From Nocardia sp. (lineage in GTDB: Bacteria; Actinomycetota; Actinomycetes; Mycobacteriales; Mycobacteriaceae): 64,000 nt of DNA. Each line of letters opens with the position of its first letter. The stretch's first letter is position 1. Below, one piece after another: positions 8,081-15,814 of this stretch. The notes under the pieces were generated by a model that saw only the letters and a list, made by a program, of their open reading frames with translations, searched no databases and was not told where the DNA came from. Both the position numbers and the translations under genes were made by a program. The stretch lies in assembly GCF_025465275.1 (NCBI RefSeq), contig NZ_JAODNK010000086.1:85524-149523 (forward strand), given 5' to 3'.

Positions 8081-9114
8081 GCGTGCACGCCTTTCGTAGT
8101 GCGGGAATCGGTGTGCGCCGAGTCCTGCGCAGCGCCGATGCGGGGCAGCACCTCGTCACCGAGCAATCGCAGACCGGCCCAGCCCGCCGCCACCGGCAGG
8201 CCGCCGATCAACGGGTTCACAATGATTTCGGTACGGCCACCGGTGATTTGGGCGAGCAGCTGGCCGGGAGTCAGGATTTCGGCGTATCCGTGTGCCCGCA
8301 CCCGCTCGACGGAACTCACCGAGGCTTCATTGGGGCGCGGCAGTCCGGCCCGCCGCCAGGAAGCGTATTCGCGGGCCTCATTGAGGATGTACGGCCCGAA
8401 TTCCGCCCATGCCGCATCCGGATCCTCGTGCAGCAGTGTGATTCTGCTGCCAGGCTCGGGCCGATGCACAAAGCCCTGGTGGCCGTGAATTTCCAGCTCC
8501 CGCAGGTACAGCGCCTCGAGCGAGGGCATGGACATCGGCGGCGAGTAGGGCAGCCCGAACCGGGCGGCACGGCGGGCCGCCGCCTCGGTCATGCCGCCGA
8601 CGAACAGCAGCGGGTGCGGTTTCGTGAACGGTTTGGGCGTGACATCGATCAGCGCGCCGTTGTACTCGAACGGCGCATCACCCCAGGCCGCCAGCATGAC
8701 CTCGAGCGCGGTATCCATGAGCTGCCCGCGCCGGGCCCAGTCGCGGCCCATCGCGGCGTATTCCGCCGGCCGGTAACCCATTCCGGCGACAATGGCCAGC
8801 CGACCACCGGAAAGGTTGTCCAGCACCGCTATGTCCTCGGCCAGCCGCACCGGGTCGTACAGCGGTACCAGCAGGGCGCTGATACTCACCCCCGCAGTGC
8901 GGGTGCGGGCCGCTATCGCCGAGGCCAGCAGCAGCGGCGAGGGCAGCCACCCGGTACCGGAGAGATGGTGTTCCTCGCAGCTGACGGCGGCGAACCCGTG
9001 CCGATCGGCGTACTCGGCCATCTCCAGCGCCGCCTGATACCGCTGCTGGTGCCCCGCGGCGGGATCGTCGATATTGGTCATATTCAATCGGAGCGCGGTC
9101 ACCACGGGCGACAT
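8077..9114 (-). CDS. LLM-class (F420- or flavin-dependent) oxidoreductase
   Basis: A luciferase-like TIM-barrel oxidoreductase, 345 aa. It shows MAEYADRHGFAAVSCEEHH near the N-terminus, ARTRTAGVSISALLVPLYDP, and the GMGYRPAEYAAMGRDWARRG segment typical of the family. The ATG at 9114 is chosen because GCGGAG precedes it by 8 nt and because the longer ORF runs into non-conserved sequence. It is the first gene of the four-gene operon and overlaps the Eis-like gene by 4 bp. In actinomycetes such enzymes usually use reduced F420 or FMN to oxidise or reduce a small molecule; which cofactor applies cannot be read here. Confidence 0.83.
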   Translation of the reverse strand: MSPVVTALRLNMTNIDDPAAGHQQRYQAALEMAEYADRHGFAAVSCEEHHLSGTGWLPSPLLLASAIAARTRTAGVSISALLVPLYDPVRLAEDIAVLDNLSGGRLAIVAGMGYRPAEYAAMGRDWARRGQLMDTALEVMLAAWGDAPFEYNGALIDVTPKPFTKPHPLLFVGGMTEAAARRAARFGLPYSPPMSMPSLEALYLRELEIHGHQGFVHRPEPGSRITLLHEDPDAAWAEFGPYILNEAREYASWRRAGLPRPNEASVSSVERVRAHGYAEILTPGQLLAQITGGRTEIIVNPLIGGLPVAAGWAGLRLLGDEVLPRIGAAQDSAHTDSRTTKGVHA

Positions 9115-9195
9115 CGAATTCACTCCGCAAATATTGAATGTGAAGTCGCACTTGGCAAACGCTCGGATACCCCAGTCACTACCTCGCCGGCGGCG

Positions 9196-9235
9196 CGGTA
9201 CCACTGGGCGGATATCCGCCGCCCACCGGTACCAC
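9196..9235. promoter_or_regulatory. Palindrome flanked by direct repeats in divergent promoter
   Basis: The 298-bp gap between the oxidoreductase operon and the divergent hydrolase holds no gene. It contains the perfect 14-bp palindrome GGCGGATATCCGCC (9207-9220) framed by two copies of CGGTACCAC (9196-9204 and 9227-9235), 31 bp apart, about three helical turns. This symmetry suggests a regulator-binding array controlling one or both operons; no regulator gene is adjacent. Confidence 0.45.
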
Positions 9236-9412
9236 CGGCAGGGGCACCCCGCGCACTGACGTACCTTCGCAGTGCCGCGGCGGCGCGCCCGGACGTGGTT
9301 TCCCCCCGGAAGCTCCGCGAAAAGTGGCCTGCCGCGCGATGATTCCTGGGTATCGGCCCCGTCTGCATTGGTAAAGCCCCTCTTCAGTGTTCGCACACGA
9401 AGGATTCCCGCC

Positions 9413-10216
9413 ATGAGCACCTCGACCGTGATCTCCAAAGACGGCACCGTCATCGCCTACGACAAGGTGGGCAGCGGCCCCGCTGTCGTACTCGTCGACG
9501 GTGCGTTCTGCTACCGCGATATGGGCCCGTGCGCCGCTGTCGCGCAGGAACTCTCGGATCGCTATACCGTTTACACCTACGATCGGCGCGGGCGCGGGGA
9601 GAGCGGCAACACGCTGCCCTACGATCGGCAGCACGAGATCGAAGACCTAGCCGCCGTGGCCGCCGAGGCGGGCGAACCGGTCAGCCTCTGCACGTTCTCC
9701 TCAGGCGTCGGGCTGGTGCTGGCCGCTGTCGAGAACGGCCTCGCCGTCGACAAGCTCGCGCTATACGAATACCCGCTCATCACAGACGATTCCCGCAAGC
9801 CCGTACCGCACGGGTATCAGGACCACATCGCTGAACTCATCGCCGCCGATAAGCCCAGCGCGGCGATCAAGTACTTCCTGCACGCGGGCATCGGCCTGTC
9901 GAGCGTGCTGGTCGCCCTGTTCCCGCTGCTGCCCGGCTGGTCCAAGATGAGGAAGACCGCCTTCACCCTCACCTACGACCGCCACTTCATGGAGGACGCC
10001 CTCGACGGCCGCCCCATTCCCACCGGACGGTACGACTACATCACCGCCCCCACAACGGTTTTCGCCGGTTCCAAGAGCCCGCAGTGGATGCGGCACGGCA
10101 ATGTCGCACTCGCCCAGGCCATTCCCGGTGCGGTCTACGTCGAGCTGCCCGGCCAGACCCATCAGGTGAAGGCGAAGTTCTTCACACCCACCCTGAAGAA
10201 GTTCCTCGAGGCTTAG
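9413..10216 (+). CDS. Alpha/beta hydrolase
   Basis: A 267-residue alpha/beta hydrolase. It has the oxyanion strand VVLVDGAFCYRD, the YDRRGRGES motif after strand 4, a nucleophile elbow CTFSSGVG in which the usual first Gly is Thr, and a C-terminal His in LPGQTHQVK. The ATG at 9413 matches homologues; the ORF-track start at 9272 lies in the divergent promoter. It stands alone and is convergent with the 10280 gene, separated by a strong hairpin. Substrate unknown. Confidence 0.82.
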   Translation: MSTSTVISKDGTVIAYDKVGSGPAVVLVDGAFCYRDMGPCAAVAQELSDRYTVYTYDRRGRGESGNTLPYDRQHEIEDLAAVAAEAGEPVSLCTFSSGVGLVLAAVENGLAVDKLALYEYPLITDDSRKPVPHGYQDHIAELIAADKPSAAIKYFLHAGIGLSSVLVALFPLLPGWSKMRKTAFTLTYDRHFMEDALDGRPIPTGRYDYITAPTTVFAGSKSPQWMRHGNVALAQAIPGAVYVELPGQTHQVKAKFFTPTLKKFLEA

Positions 10217-10234
10217 TCTCCTGAACAACCGCAC

Positions 10235-10256
10235 GCCTGCCGGACATCCGGCAGGC
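10235..10256. terminator. Bidirectional hairpin terminator
   Basis: Perfect 10-bp arms GCCTGCCGGA / TCCGGCAGGC with a 2-nt centre lie between two convergent genes (stops at 10216 and 10280). The symmetry would serve both strands. Confidence 0.7.
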
Positions 10257-10279
10257 TCGGTTTCAGGTGCACCGGCGGA

Positions 10280-10669
10280 TCAGTATTCGACGGCGTCGAC
10301 GGGCCCATCGGTACTGGTGACGGGTGCATCCTCGAGCGGTGCGGGACGGCGGCGCGCCCACAGACTCACCGTCAGCACCACCGCGGACGCGATCAGTATG
10401 TGCGCCGCGAGCAGTACCAGCATCGGCAACGCGAAGCCCTCATCGGTGAGCGCGCCGCGCTCGCCCACGCAGTACAGCGTGTAGTTGGTCGATGTTCCCT
10501 CCGAGTCGTGCGTAGTGTCGGACACCACGATCGGCTCGGTGAAGGGGGCCGAACAGAACAGAGGCGCAGTCAGTTTCGCTTCCCCGGGCCAGATCGCCAC
10601 CGGAACCACACAGCTGAAGATGCCCGCACCGACTGCGGTCGACAGGACAGTCACAAACACTCGGCTCAC
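10280..10669 (-). CDS. Small two-helix membrane protein
   Basis: Not recognised as a named family. The 129-residue product has an N-terminal hydrophobic segment (VTVLSTAVGAGIFSCVVPVA), a middle extracytoplasmic stretch of about 55 residues with three cysteines in the protein overall (SCVV, LFCSAP, LYCVGE), and a second hydrophobic segment (LPMLVLLAAHILIASAVVL) followed by a positively charged tail. A GTG at 10669 starts 3 bp before the end of the upstream lipoprotein gene, so the two are an operon. The likely topology puts the Cys-containing loop outside the membrane. Confidence 0.65.
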   Translation of the reverse strand: MSRVFVTVLSTAVGAGIFSCVVPVAIWPGEAKLTAPLFCSAPFTEPIVVSDTTHDSEGTSTNYTLYCVGERGALTDEGFALPMLVLLAAHILIASAVVLTVSLWARRRPAPLEDAPVTSTDGPVDAVEY

Positions 10670-10672
10670 GGC

Positions 10673-11326
10673 TCACACCTGCTGCATTCGAAGAAAAGCA
10701 CCCGTGCGGTCGAACTCGGCGACCACCTCCGAGCGCGGCGACACCACATTGGCGACCATCCGGATATCGCTGCCGAATCGGCTCACCACGATCACGGTCA
10801 CCTGACCGTCTGGCAGTTCGCTGCGCGCCAGCGCCGTATCGACGACCTCCTCGAGCCGCGCCAGGCCCGTCACCTCGCCGACGGTGAAACATTCGCCCTC
10901 AAGATCGTCGTATGCCGAAACCCGTACCGGCTGCGCGGAACTGAGCGCGCCGAGCATGTACGAATAGTCGTCGACCTGCCGCGATCCGTCCGGATGCCGA
11001 ATCCGCAAGCGCACGGTGGGCGCGGTGGCGCTCATGTCATCGTGGTCGGCCAGGAACCTGCTCACCTGGGCCGGTTGGTCGTTCAGCACGAGGCGGAACT
11101 GCGTCGAATTCGGCGCGCTCAGCACCATCACATCGGCCTGCAGCTCGGCAGCGCCCACACGCTGTGCCAGCGCGATCACCGCCCCCTGCGGCAGCGCACT
11201 CACCAGTCCCCCACCGCGCGTACGGATCTGCTGCTCGAAATCCGCACGATCCACCGCGCCGATACATCCACTCGTCCCGAGCACGGCCAGACACAGTGCG
11301 ACTCGAAACCAACCAACCCCGCGCAT
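10673..11326 (-). CDS. Putative lipoprotein, function unknown
   Basis: The 217-residue product starts with a signal peptide ending in the lipobox LGTSGC, so it should be acylated on Cys and anchored to the outer face of the membrane. The mature part has no recognisable domain; it is mixed alpha/beta with one further Cys (EGECFTVG). The ATG at 11326 is preferred because it places the lipobox about 20 residues in; the longer ORF-track form would bury the signal. It forms an operon with the small membrane protein downstream. The two probably work together in the envelope. Confidence 0.68.
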   Translation of the reverse strand: MRGVGWFRVALCLAVLGTSGCIGAVDRADFEQQIRTRGGGLVSALPQGAVIALAQRVGAAELQADVMVLSAPNSTQFRLVLNDQPAQVSRFLADHDDMSATAPTVRLRIRHPDGSRQVDDYSYMLGALSSAQPVRVSAYDDLEGECFTVGEVTGLARLEEVVDTALARSELPDGQVTVIVVSRFGSDIRMVANVVSPRSEVVAEFDRTGAFLRMQQV

Positions 11327-11449
11327 ACCTCGAATGCTAAAGGCTCTCAGCCACATACGGCCGGCTACCAGAAGACGGCCGCATGATCCTTTCATGATCG
11401 ACAACCGAACCTCGCCCAGCAATCCAGCCGCAATCACGTGGCGGCACCC

Positions 11450-11607
11450 GTGTCAGCTCATCGTGCGCAATCCACCCTCAGATCGCCATGCGGGTCGGAG
11501 TGTCTGCTCGCCACAGGCCTATCGTGCCGGCTCGGCATGCGGATTCTGGTGTCAGCTCCCCACACCGGTCGTCGGGCGGGGTCGCATACGGGCTGCGGCG
11601 TCAGCTC
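11450..11607. repeat. Degenerate tandem repeat, about 50-bp unit, 3-4 copies
   Basis: Copies of a GTGTCAGCTC-like core begin at 11450, 11500, 11549 and 11598, with similar following sequence (forms of GCATGCGGGTCGG). The last copy runs into the final codons of the hydrolase at 11601. The regular 49-50-bp period suggests local duplication of that gene's 3' end. No protein or structured RNA is evident in it. Confidence 0.55.
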
Positions 11608-12428
11608 GCCGTGCGGGTCGCGGCCGCCTGTGCGGTCCATTCGAGGATGGTGCGCGCCACCAGTTCCGGGTCGTCGTACATCGGCACGTGGCCGACATCG
11701 GGCAGGGTGCGCCACGTTGCCGAGGGTGCGTAGCGACGCCAGCCCGCGGCATAGCGCTCGGCCGGGATGATGCGATCCTTCTCGCTCCAGGCGATGAGCA
11801 CCGGCGTATCGAGCATCCCGTAGGGCTCGTACTCGGTGGCGATCACCGCCGGAAAATCGTCCAGTGCCGTGCATTGCAGCGCATTTCGCCCCGCGAGCAC
11901 GGCCTGCTCGGCGGTGATCCGGTCACCGTGCTCGCAGACGGTGCGCAGCAGGGTGCGCCGCAGCATCGGCGACCGCATCACCAGCGGCAGCAGTGGTTCC
12001 CCGAATCGCAACTGGTTGTGCATGACGCGGAAGATCCGCGGCACCCGCGTCTCGGTGGTGGACCAGGCCCCGGCGGGCGAGAGCGCGATCAGGCTGCGCG
12101 CCCGCCCGCGGCGTACCAGCTCCATACCCAGCCAGCCGCCGAGCGAGTTCCCGGCAATGTGCGCGGTCTCGAATCCAGCCTCGTCCATGGTCTTTTCGAG
12201 CCAGTCGACGGCGGCGCTGATGGTGTACGGCCGCGGCAGATCGGGCATACCTGCATGCCCGGCCATGGTCGGGGCGAAGACATCGTGGTCGTCGAACAGC
12301 AAGGGCGCGACCGCTTCCCAGCAATGCCAGGAGCTGGTGCCGCCGTGTAGCAGCAGCAGCGGTTCGCCGTTTCCGGCCCGCAGCGAGGTGGCCGAGCTGG
12401 GCGGGAGGCGATTGTCGAGGTTCGTCAT
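11601..12428 (-). CDS. Alpha/beta hydrolase
   Basis: A 275-residue alpha/beta hydrolase close to the MhpC/ester hydrolase type. It shows the oxyanion motif LLLHGGTSSWHCW, the nucleophile elbow GNSLGG (Ser about residue 97), an acidic residue in WSEKDRIIP and the catalytic His in DVGHVPMY. It lies 16 bp downstream of the TetR gene in the same direction, so the pair is an operon divergent from the nitronate monooxygenase-like and acyl-CoA ligase genes. That context suggests hydrolysis of an ester or thioester in a shared catabolic route. The ORF-track start at 12743 overlaps the TetR gene and is rejected. Confidence 0.85.
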   Translation of the reverse strand: MTNLDNRLPPSSATSLRAGNGEPLLLLHGGTSSWHCWEAVAPLLFDDHDVFAPTMAGHAGMPDLPRPYTISAAVDWLEKTMDEAGFETAHIAGNSLGGWLGMELVRRGRARSLIALSPAGAWSTTETRVPRIFRVMHNQLRFGEPLLPLVMRSPMLRRTLLRTVCEHGDRITAEQAVLAGRNALQCTALDDFPAVIATEYEPYGMLDTPVLIAWSEKDRIIPAERYAAGWRRYAPSATWRTLPDVGHVPMYDDPELVARTILEWTAQAAATRTAS

Positions 12429-12444
12429 CGTTGACGACTCCTTT

Positions 12445-13062
12445 CTAGGGCGGATCGAGCAGCACCAAGCGCATGAGCTGCCCGAGCGAGCGCGCGGTGC
12501 GCTCCGGGGTGCCGGTGGACTGGACCAGATGGCTGAACAGCAAGCGGACCAGGCTGTCGGCGAAGAATTCCAGATCGATACCGGGACGGAACCGGCCGCT
12601 CCAGTGCTCTTCCATGCGCTGGAGCGCGAGCTGGGCCGCAGCGGCCACGAACGGGCCCGATCCGGTGGTGACCATGGACAGCATCTCGTCCGGGGCCTCC
12701 GGTGCGGCGTGCAGAACCACCGCCGCCAGCGGATCCTCCGCAATCGTCCGCAGCACGAATTCGGCGATCGCCGTCACCGCCGCGACCGGATCGTCGAGAT
12801 TCTCCTCGAACACCGCCGCCGCACCGGCGAGGTAGCGCGAGGTGTTCTGCCACGACATAGCCTCGAGCACAGCGGCTTTGGAGCCGAACTCGTTGAACAC
12901 CGTGCGCCTGCTCACGCCCGCCTGTGTCGCTATATCGACCATGCGGACCGCGTTCCAGCCGGTGGTACCGGCCAGCTCGATGGCGGCGTCGACAATGCGC
13001 TGACGGGCCAGGGTCCGGGCGGCCGCGCGCAGGGAGGGCGTCTCGCTTTTCACGATCCACAT
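12445..13062 (-). CDS. TetR family transcriptional regulator
   Basis: A 205-residue TetR repressor. The helix-turn-helix is VDIATQAGVSRRTVFNEFGS (about residues 41-60), preceded by ARQRIVDAAIELAGTTGW. The start is taken as the ATG at 13062; a GTG nine bases further in is possible. It precedes a hydrolase in the same direction and is divergent from the catabolic pair at 13204. A perfect 8-bp inverted repeat on top of a good promoter in the gap makes it likely to repress that pair and perhaps itself. Confidence 0.87.
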   Translation of the reverse strand: MWIVKSETPSLRAAARTLARQRIVDAAIELAGTTGWNAVRMVDIATQAGVSRRTVFNEFGSKAAVLEAMSWQNTSRYLAGAAAVFEENLDDPVAAVTAIAEFVLRTIAEDPLAAVVLHAAPEAPDEMLSMVTTGSGPFVAAAAQLALQRMEEHWSGRFRPGIDLEFFADSLVRLLFSHLVQSTGTPERTARSLGQLMRLVLLDPP

Positions 13063-13103
13063 CCTTCCCTGTCGCCACGATCGCTCAGCCCTTCGCCTCG
13101 CGG

Positions 13104-13158
13104 TTGACATCGGCCCGCCGCAACCTGGATAGTTGCACTCTACTTGATTCAGAGTGCA
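13104..13158 (+). promoter_or_regulatory. Sigma70-like promoter overlapped by TetR operator
   Basis: TTGACA (13104) and GATAGT (13128) are separated by 18 bp and point toward the 13204 gene. The perfect inverted repeat TGCACTCT-N9-AGAGTGCA (13134-13158) begins right after the -10 box, across the expected start of transcription. A repressor bound there would block initiation, which fits the adjacent TetR gene. A GGAGG ribosome site follows at 13195. Confidence 0.65.
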
Positions 13159-13203
13159 CTTAACGCACTTTCATGTCAACAAGATGCACATTTCGGAGGA
13201 TTC

Positions 13204-14124
13204 GTGGCACTACCCGCAGACTGGGCCGACCGGCTGGCGCTCCCGCTGATCGCCGCCCCGATGACCGGCGTGTCCGGCCCGGAACTGGTGGCCACGGCGT
13301 GCCGCAATGGTGTGATCGGCTCCTTCCCGACACACAATGCGGCCACCCCCGAGCTACTCGACGAATGGCTGACCCGCATCGCCGCGGATCTGCCGCCCGG
13401 GGCAGCGCCGATCGCACCCAATCTGGTGGTGCATCGCACCAACGCGCGCCTGACCGCCGACCTGGATCGACTCATCGCGCATCGCGTCGAACTGGTCATC
13501 ACCAGCGTCGGCTCCCCCGCACCCGTCATCGAACCGCTGCACCGGGCGGGCTGCCGCGTCTTCGCCGATGTCGCGACCCTGCGCCATGCCGAACGCGCTT
13601 TGGCCGCCGGCGTGGACGGCCTCATCCTGCTCACTGCGGGCGCAGGCGGCCAGACCGGATCGGCCAACCCCTTCGCCTTCGCGCGCGCGGTACGCGAAAC
13701 CTTCAGTGGCCCCATTGTCTTGGCCGGTGGCATCAGCGACGGCCACGCACTGCTGGCCGCCCAGGCACTGGGCGCGGACCTGGCCTATATGGGCACCGGA
13801 TTCATCGCCACGCCGGAAAGCCTGGCGCGCGAGGACTATCAGGCCGCGGTCGTCGCCGCGACCCTCGATGATGTCCGCGAGACCGCGCACGTCGGCGGAC
13901 TGCCCGCCAACCTGCTCACCGAGTGGCTGGACGCCCATGCCGCCCAGCAGGTTTCGGCAGGCGACTTCCAGACCGAACGGCTCCTGGGCGGGAACACCGT
14001 GTGGAGTGCCGGGCATTCGGTCTCCGGCGTGCACGGCGTGACCCCGGTCGCCGAGGTCATCGACCGCGTGCGGCGCGAATACCACGAGGCCCGCACCGCA
14101 CTTCTCGAAACCTCTTGCAAGTGA
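13204..14124 (+). CDS. Nitronate monooxygenase-like flavoprotein (2-NPD family)
   Basis: A 306-residue FMN TIM-barrel of the nitronate monooxygenase/2-nitropropane dioxygenase family. It has LPLIAAPMTGVSGPEL at the start, NLVVHRTN, and the phosphate-binding PIVLAGGISDG plus GADLAYMGTGFIATPES. The segment that in true nitronate monooxygenases carries the catalytic His (AGGHxG) reads TAGAGGQTGS here, so the His is absent and another oxidation or reduction is likely. The GTG at 13204 follows GGAGGATTC; the ORF-track start at 13144 would lie inside the operator. It is co-transcribed with the acyl-CoA ligase 14 bp downstream. Confidence 0.82.
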   Translation: MALPADWADRLALPLIAAPMTGVSGPELVATACRNGVIGSFPTHNAATPELLDEWLTRIAADLPPGAAPIAPNLVVHRTNARLTADLDRLIAHRVELVITSVGSPAPVIEPLHRAGCRVFADVATLRHAERALAAGVDGLILLTAGAGGQTGSANPFAFARAVRETFSGPIVLAGGISDGHALLAAQALGADLAYMGTGFIATPESLAREDYQAAVVAATLDDVRETAHVGGLPANLLTEWLDAHAAQQVSAGDFQTERLLGGNTVWSAGHSVSGVHGVTPVAEVIDRVRREYHEARTALLETSCK

Positions 14125-14138
14125 ACGGAACAACTGCC

Positions 14139-15713
14139 ATGACGGACCAGAACTCACTATGGGGCCCGGTCACCCGGGTCCTCGATCGAGCCTGCACCTA
14201 CTACTCCGACCGCACCGCGCTGATTGCCGGTGACCGGTCGCTGACCTACACCGAACTGCGATCGGTGACCAATCGCATTGCCAATGGCCTTCTCGCCCTG
14301 GGCATTACCCCCGGCGAACGCGTGGGCCTGCTCATGCCGAACATCCTGGAATTCGTGCCCACCCAGTACGGGATCTGGAAGTCGGGCGCCGTACCCGTGC
14401 AGATGGCCGCGAAGGCTTCCGCCGAGGACCACCGCTACTTTCTGACCGAATCCGGTGCCACCACTCTGATTTATCACGCGTCGTTCGACGCGACCGTCGC
14501 GGCGCTCGCGGATCAGGTGCCCACGCTGCGGCGGCTGATTCGCCTGGGCGAGCAGCCCGGCGACTCGGCGGCCGATTACTACGAAATCTTCGGCACCCAA
14601 GACGATTCCACACCGCCCGTGGATATCGGCCCGGGTGATCCCGCCCAGATCATGTTCACCTCCGGATCCACCGGAACCCCCAAGGGCGTGCTGTTCACAC
14701 ACGATCGGCTGAGCCACTATCTGCTCACCGCGGGCCTCGAAATCGGTGATACCCGCCCCGGCGAGGTCTTCGCGCACGGTGCGCCGCTGACCCACTTCAC
14801 CCAGATCTTCCTGCTGCCGACCTTCCTGCGCGGCGGCGCCAATGTGATCATGCCGGGCCTGGACGTGGACACGCTGCTCGATACCATCGTCCGGCATCGC
14901 GCGACGGCCACCGCCGTCGTGCCCACGGTGATCTATCTGATGCTCACCCATCCGAAACTCGCTGCGGCAGATCTGTCTTCGCTGGGCACGGTGATCTACG
15001 CCGGTTCACCCATGGCGCCGGAGAAGCTGCGCACGGCGATCGAGGCGCTCGGCCCGGTCTTCATCCAGACGTACGCGGGCACCGAACCGGGTTTCATCAG
15101 CTGTCTGCGCAAACAGGACCATATGCTCGACGATCCCGCCGCCCTCGCGCGGCTCGGCTCCGCCGGTCGTCCCCTGTTCCACGTCGATGTCTCCATTCAG
15201 GACGAACAGGACCGGCACCTGCCCGTCGGCGAGACCGGGGAGATCTGTGCGCGCCAACTCGGCCGCATGTCCGGCTATCTGGACTCGGGCAAGGACACCG
15301 AGGCACTCCGTGACGGCTGGGTGCACTCCGGCGATATCGGCTACCTCGACGCCGACGGCTATCTGTTCCTGGTGGACCGCAAGAAGGACCTTGTTGTCAC
15401 CGGCGGTTTCAATGTCTTCCCGCGTCAGGTCGAAGATGTCCTCACCCAGCACGCGGCGGTCGCCCAGTGCGCGGTCATCGGCATCCCGCATCCGAAATGG
15501 GGTGAGGCGGTGCATGCGGTCGTCGTCCCGAAGCCCGGCCACACCGTCACGGCGGAGCAACTGATCGCGCTGGTCAAGGCGCACAAAGGCAGCGTCTGGG
15601 CGCCCAAGACCCTCGACTTCGTGGACACCCTCCCGCTCAACGCTTCGGGCAAAGTGGACAAGAAAGCCCTGCGTGCGCCCTACTGGGCCGGACACGCCCG
15701 GCAGGTCAATTGA
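14139..15713 (+). CDS. AMP-forming acyl-CoA synthetase/ligase
   Basis: An ANL-superfamily ligase, 524 residues, activating a carboxylic acid to acyl-AMP and then acyl-CoA. Motifs in order: P-loop MFTSGSTGTPKGV, core YAGTEPG, DGWVHSGDIGYLD, the hinge VDRKKDLVVTGGFNVFP, and the catalytic Lys near NASGKVDKKAL. The ATG at 14139 lies 14 bp after the preceding stop. With the nitronate monooxygenase-like enzyme, the hydrolase and the TetR it forms a compact catabolic locus for a small, perhaps aromatic or branched, acid; the substrate is not deducible. Confidence 0.9.
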   Translation: MTDQNSLWGPVTRVLDRACTYYSDRTALIAGDRSLTYTELRSVTNRIANGLLALGITPGERVGLLMPNILEFVPTQYGIWKSGAVPVQMAAKASAEDHRYFLTESGATTLIYHASFDATVAALADQVPTLRRLIRLGEQPGDSAADYYEIFGTQDDSTPPVDIGPGDPAQIMFTSGSTGTPKGVLFTHDRLSHYLLTAGLEIGDTRPGEVFAHGAPLTHFTQIFLLPTFLRGGANVIMPGLDVDTLLDTIVRHRATATAVVPTVIYLMLTHPKLAAADLSSLGTVIYAGSPMAPEKLRTAIEALGPVFIQTYAGTEPGFISCLRKQDHMLDDPAALARLGSAGRPLFHVDVSIQDEQDRHLPVGETGEICARQLGRMSGYLDSGKDTEALRDGWVHSGDIGYLDADGYLFLVDRKKDLVVTGGFNVFPRQVEDVLTQHAAVAQCAVIGIPHPKWGEAVHAVVVPKPGHTVTAEQLIALVKAHKGSVWAPKTLDFVDTLPLNASGKVDKKALRAPYWAGHARQVN

Positions 15714-15814
15714 GACCCCACTGCGTCACAACGACATTGCGCCACCAGCGAACAGGATGCCGTGCCGCCCGCGCACAGGCATGCTGGGAGAAAGCAACGT
15801 AATCATGTAAGCGG

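Noticed and set aside
4342-9114. Complete NRPS/PKS gene cluster
   Set aside because: Only a stand-alone condensation domain is present; no adenylation, ketosynthase or carrier domain occurs in the window.
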